Assembly (NCBI GenBank): GCA_964628455.1
Contig: CAZVPD010000030.1
Location: 1-26,676, forward strand
Origin: JAQVWU01 sp964628455
GTDB taxonomy: Bacteria > Bacillota > Clostridia > Oscillospirales > CAG-272
Reading direction: 5' to 3'
DNA: 26,676 bases
Below, in pieces: positions 24,339 through 26,676 of the stretch (within the stretch, counting starts at the first letter, position 1; each line of letters begins with the position of its first letter). A model generated the notes under the pieces. It ran no database searches. It was not told where the DNA came from and was given only the letters and a program-made list of their open reading frames with translations. The position numbers were made by a program, and so were the translations under genes.

Positions 24339-26024
24339 TTAATTTGTAAATTCCAGCAGACACACGCTCATCGGCGGTAATTCCGGAGGCAGAGTATCCG
24401 TTCTCATTTCATCAAGGTCGTCGGCCGTGACCTGCCCTTCATGCGGTGTCAAAAGTATTGCTCCGGCAGGACGACCGCTTACACAACCGGGCAGCGGGAT
24501 CGGATACGCATTGCGGACATCACGGTTTATATAAGTTACACAAGTTCTTTTTTTATCGGGCGCGACCGTCATCAGCCTGTCGATTTTTCCTTCGATTGTA
24601 TCGGAAAGCAGTACTTCACCGCCTATGTGGAAAGCATATAACCGGAATACTTTGCCATCCGCATGAACGGCGGCCATCCCGGGCATGATGCGGATCGCAC
24701 TTTCATTCAGCGGGGTAAAGTAACACGCCTGTTTCAGACCGAGCCGTCCGGCATGGGTGATCATCATATGCAGCACGCCCGCCGTATACATACCGGTCAC
24801 GGCTGAGCCCCATTTGCCCCACATGTAATTCCATTCGTCAAAACTCAGATCCTTTCCTCCGTATTCCGCGGCTGTTTTCTCCATAAACGGCAGTAAAAAA
24901 GCAATCGGTGCATCGAGGACTTTTTCGATATCCGATACAGACTTTATGTCTCCGTAAAAGTCGCCGAGATAGTTGTGTACCGAACACATATCGCATTTTA
25001 TCCCCGATGCAAGAAATTTGCGGGTCCATTCCGCACCCGCCCAGGTCGACGCGACAGTTTTGATCAGAGGGTCGGCCGCCGTCATTGCCGCGACAAATGC
25101 GTTATTCGTTTCCGCCGCATAAACCGCGTCTGTGCTCAGCCCTCCCCTGCCGAATGCATACAGTTCATTTCCGATATACCAGGTCCCGACCTTATGCGGT
25201 TCTTGATAACCCCTGGCGGTACGGACCGACCCCCATTTTGTTTCCGGAGACGAATTGCAGTATTCGACCCATTCGGCGGCATCCTGCGGATGATTTCCGG
25301 AAAGACGGACGGTGATCTGAGGCTGAGCATTGACATACCGGCATGCTTTGATAAATTCATCGGTGCCGATTTCATGCGTATCGAATCCGTAGGTGTCGGG
25401 CAGCAGAAAGCCGAGTCCCCCGTCCGGGATACAGGGACGCAGATCGGGCTCGAGCAGACCGTCCTTCCAGTTGTAAAATTCGGCGTAGCACCCGCCCGGA
25501 AAACGCAGAACCGAAGGTTTCAATTCTTTAAGCAGATCGAGTACCCGGCGTTTCATCCCGAAAAAGCTGTCTGACCGGCTGAGGGAAAACGATGAAAATT
25601 CAACACGGCTGCCTTCGGGATACATCACTTCAAAAGCTGCTTTATTTTCGGATATAAAAAAGGTGAAGGTATCGACAAGAGTGACGAAATCTCCCGGCGC
25701 AAGCTTCAGGTCCGCTTCATGAAATATCCTGAAATAGTTGCTTTTTATCCTGTATTTCACGGTGGTTTCCGTATCGCTGCGCGCACGTATGCGGACCGTA
25801 TATTCTGTTCCCGCTTCAAAATAAAGCTGCGGCTGCGATTGGCCGAGACCCGTGCAGCCGTTTTCGGAAACGACGTAAAAACCCGACGGCAGACCGTCCT
25901 TTTTTGCCGCGAATTTGCGGTTGTTTATCATTTCGGCACTGATGCCTCCGAAAGAAGCCGAACGCGTAATTTCAAAATTATGCCCGAACAATTCCGAAGA
26001 AACGATATTTGGCATTGACAGCAC
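24339..26024 (-). CDS. GH51 alpha-L-arabinofuranosidase
   Basis: A 561-residue intracellular enzyme of glycoside hydrolase family 51, which releases terminal L-arabinofuranose from arabinan, arabinoxylan or their oligosaccharides. Landmarks are LRFPGGC (173-179), the acid/base WYIGNE with Glu287, SVHNYLGDFYGD (348-359) and the nucleophile FDEWN with Glu397; a C-terminal beta-sandwich follows. An N-terminal sandwich of about 150 residues precedes the barrel. No signal peptide is present. The preferred start is a GTG at 26024, 7 bases after AAGGG; an ATG at 26015 is possible. It follows the partial binding-protein gene by 44 bases, so uptake and cleavage are probably coupled. Confidence 0.92.
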   Translation of the reverse strand: MLSMPNIVSSELFGHNFEITRSASFGGISAEMINNRKFAAKKDGLPSGFYVVSENGCTGLGQSQPQLYFEAGTEYTVRIRARSDTETTVKYRIKSNYFRIFHEADLKLAPGDFVTLVDTFTFFISENKAAFEVMYPEGSRVEFSSFSLSRSDSFFGMKRRVLDLLKELKPSVLRFPGGCYAEFYNWKDGLLEPDLRPCIPDGGLGFLLPDTYGFDTHEIGTDEFIKACRYVNAQPQITVRLSGNHPQDAAEWVEYCNSSPETKWGSVRTARGYQEPHKVGTWYIGNELYAFGRGGLSTDAVYAAETNNAFVAAMTAADPLIKTVASTWAGAEWTRKFLASGIKCDMCSVHNYLGDFYGDIKSVSDIEKVLDAPIAFLLPFMEKTAAEYGGKDLSFDEWNYMWGKWGSAVTGMYTAGVLHMMITHAGRLGLKQACYFTPLNESAIRIMPGMAAVHADGKVFRLYAFHIGGEVLLSDTIEGKIDRLMTVAPDKKRTCVTYINRDVRNAYPIPLPGCVSGRPAGAILLTPHEGQVTADDLDEMRTDTLPPELPPMSVCLLEFTN

Positions 26025-26068
26025 ACCTTTTCCCTTAAGATGAGATGGTTATTTCGGATTTTTTCCTG

Positions 26069-26676
26069 TCAGTTTACATTGGCGGAAAAAGCATCGATGG
26101 TTTTCTCCAGTGCCGCATAGACCGACTTTTCGCGTTTGGCGTAAAAAGACGCGAAATCCTTCTGGGCGATGATATTATTTTGAAGCCCGGAAGCCAATGC
26201 TCCCCAGTCATACATACGCGCAAGGTCATATACGGTACTTTTAAGTATGATATCAAGCATTTCGGCCGATTCTTCATCACGGAATCCTTTTCCGGTAATG
26301 GTGACGTCATAATAAGCGGGTGTCACATAATAGTCCGACAGAATAGCCAGCGCCTGAAGCACGACACCCGACACATCGGGATCTTTTACCGTGATCGGTA
26401 CGGAAGCCGTAAATATATCATAGGGTATGACATATGTGTAATGTTTTTCCTGAGCATCATCAAACTTGGGCATCGGAATGATGCCGAAATCATCTTCCAT
26501 GCTGCGGTACAGACGCACGCATGCCAAAACCTGCCCGCATAATAAAGAGCGGCCGTCAATAAAAGTCTTTCCTTCGTATTCGATGACCGTCATGTCGTTT
26601 TTCGGAAATAATGCGCGTATTTTATCATAAACGGCCGTGAATCTTTCATCTCCGACCGTTATGACCGGCATTCCGT
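26069..26676 (-). CDS. Extracellular solute-binding protein (sugar ABC type), paralogue 3 (partial)
   Basis: Only the C-terminal 200 or so residues are in the window; the gene continues past the right edge and the first visible Met is internal. GMPVITVGDERF aligns with the GYPEINVDNDKM stretch of paralogue 2, and RDEESAEMLD and DFASFYAKREK repeat the family ending. It lies 44 bases upstream of the GH51 gene on the same strand, so its ligand may be an arabinose-containing oligosaccharide (inference). The lipobox and promoter are not visible. Confidence 0.85.
   Translation of the reverse strand, partial: GMPVITVGDERFTAVYDKIRALFPKNDMTVIEYEGKTFIDGRSLLCGQVLACVRLYRSMEDDFGIIPMPKFDDAQEKHYTYVIPYDIFTASVPITVKDPDVSGVVLQALAILSDYYVTPAYYDVTITGKGFRDEESAEMLDIILKSTVYDLARMYDWGALASGLQNNIIAQKDFASFYAKREKSVYAALEKTIDAFSANVN

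Overview
The window looks like a chromosomal piece of an anaerobic Bacillota genome, probably a plant-glycan-degrading member of the Clostridia known only from metagenomes. This is inferred from strong AGGAGG-type ribosome binding sites, GTG/TTG starts, TTGACA-17-TATAAT promoters, a meso-DAP dehydrogenase, an RNase J, a CD3324-family regulator and several lipoprotein sugar-binding proteins of a type common in uncultured Clostridia. Two runs of ten N mark assembly joins. I saw no rRNA, tRNA, CRISPR array, transposase or integrase.

Layout. Positions 1-4342 (minus) form one tight operon behind a perfect-consensus promoter: sugar isomerase/epimerase, tRNA methyltransferase MnmM, DAP dehydrogenase, a solute-binding lipoprotein, and the start of a second lipoprotein that leaves the window. 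At 4400-6803 undecaprenyl-diphosphate phosphatase (minus) and an MFS transporter (plus) diverge, each bounded by a hairpin terminator. A small CD3324-family regulator (6802-7065) follows, with a 440-base upstream region holding a strong promoter, a possible 10-residue peptide and a strong hairpin. At 7506-11238 (minus) lie a membrane glycosyltransferase and a VanRS-like two-component system. RNase J (11320-13008) is preceded by a roughly 315-nt structured transcript with its own extended -10 promoter and its own terminator; this is the best candidate for an undescribed element. A polar amino-acid ABC importer (13575-15860) follows.

The right half is carbohydrate-related: a second solute-binding lipoprotein (15927-17372); a probable operon of a GH42-like glycoside hydrolase split by an assembly gap, an ABC exporter and a UroD/MtaA-like protein (22268 to 17626); a plus-strand CBM9-like surface protein (22497-23375); a KDPG-type aldolase (23442-24083); a GH51 arabinofuranosidase (24339-26024); and a third, partial solute-binding protein that runs off the right end.

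How it fits together. Oligosaccharides captured by the lipoproteins would be cleaved by the GH51 and GH42-like enzymes and their sugars or sugar acids passed to the isomerase and aldolase. Three of the carbohydrate promoters carry a different inverted repeat at the predicted transcription start, which suggests separate local repressors, none of them encoded here. No sugar ABC permease is present in the window, so the binding proteins must use permeases encoded elsewhere.
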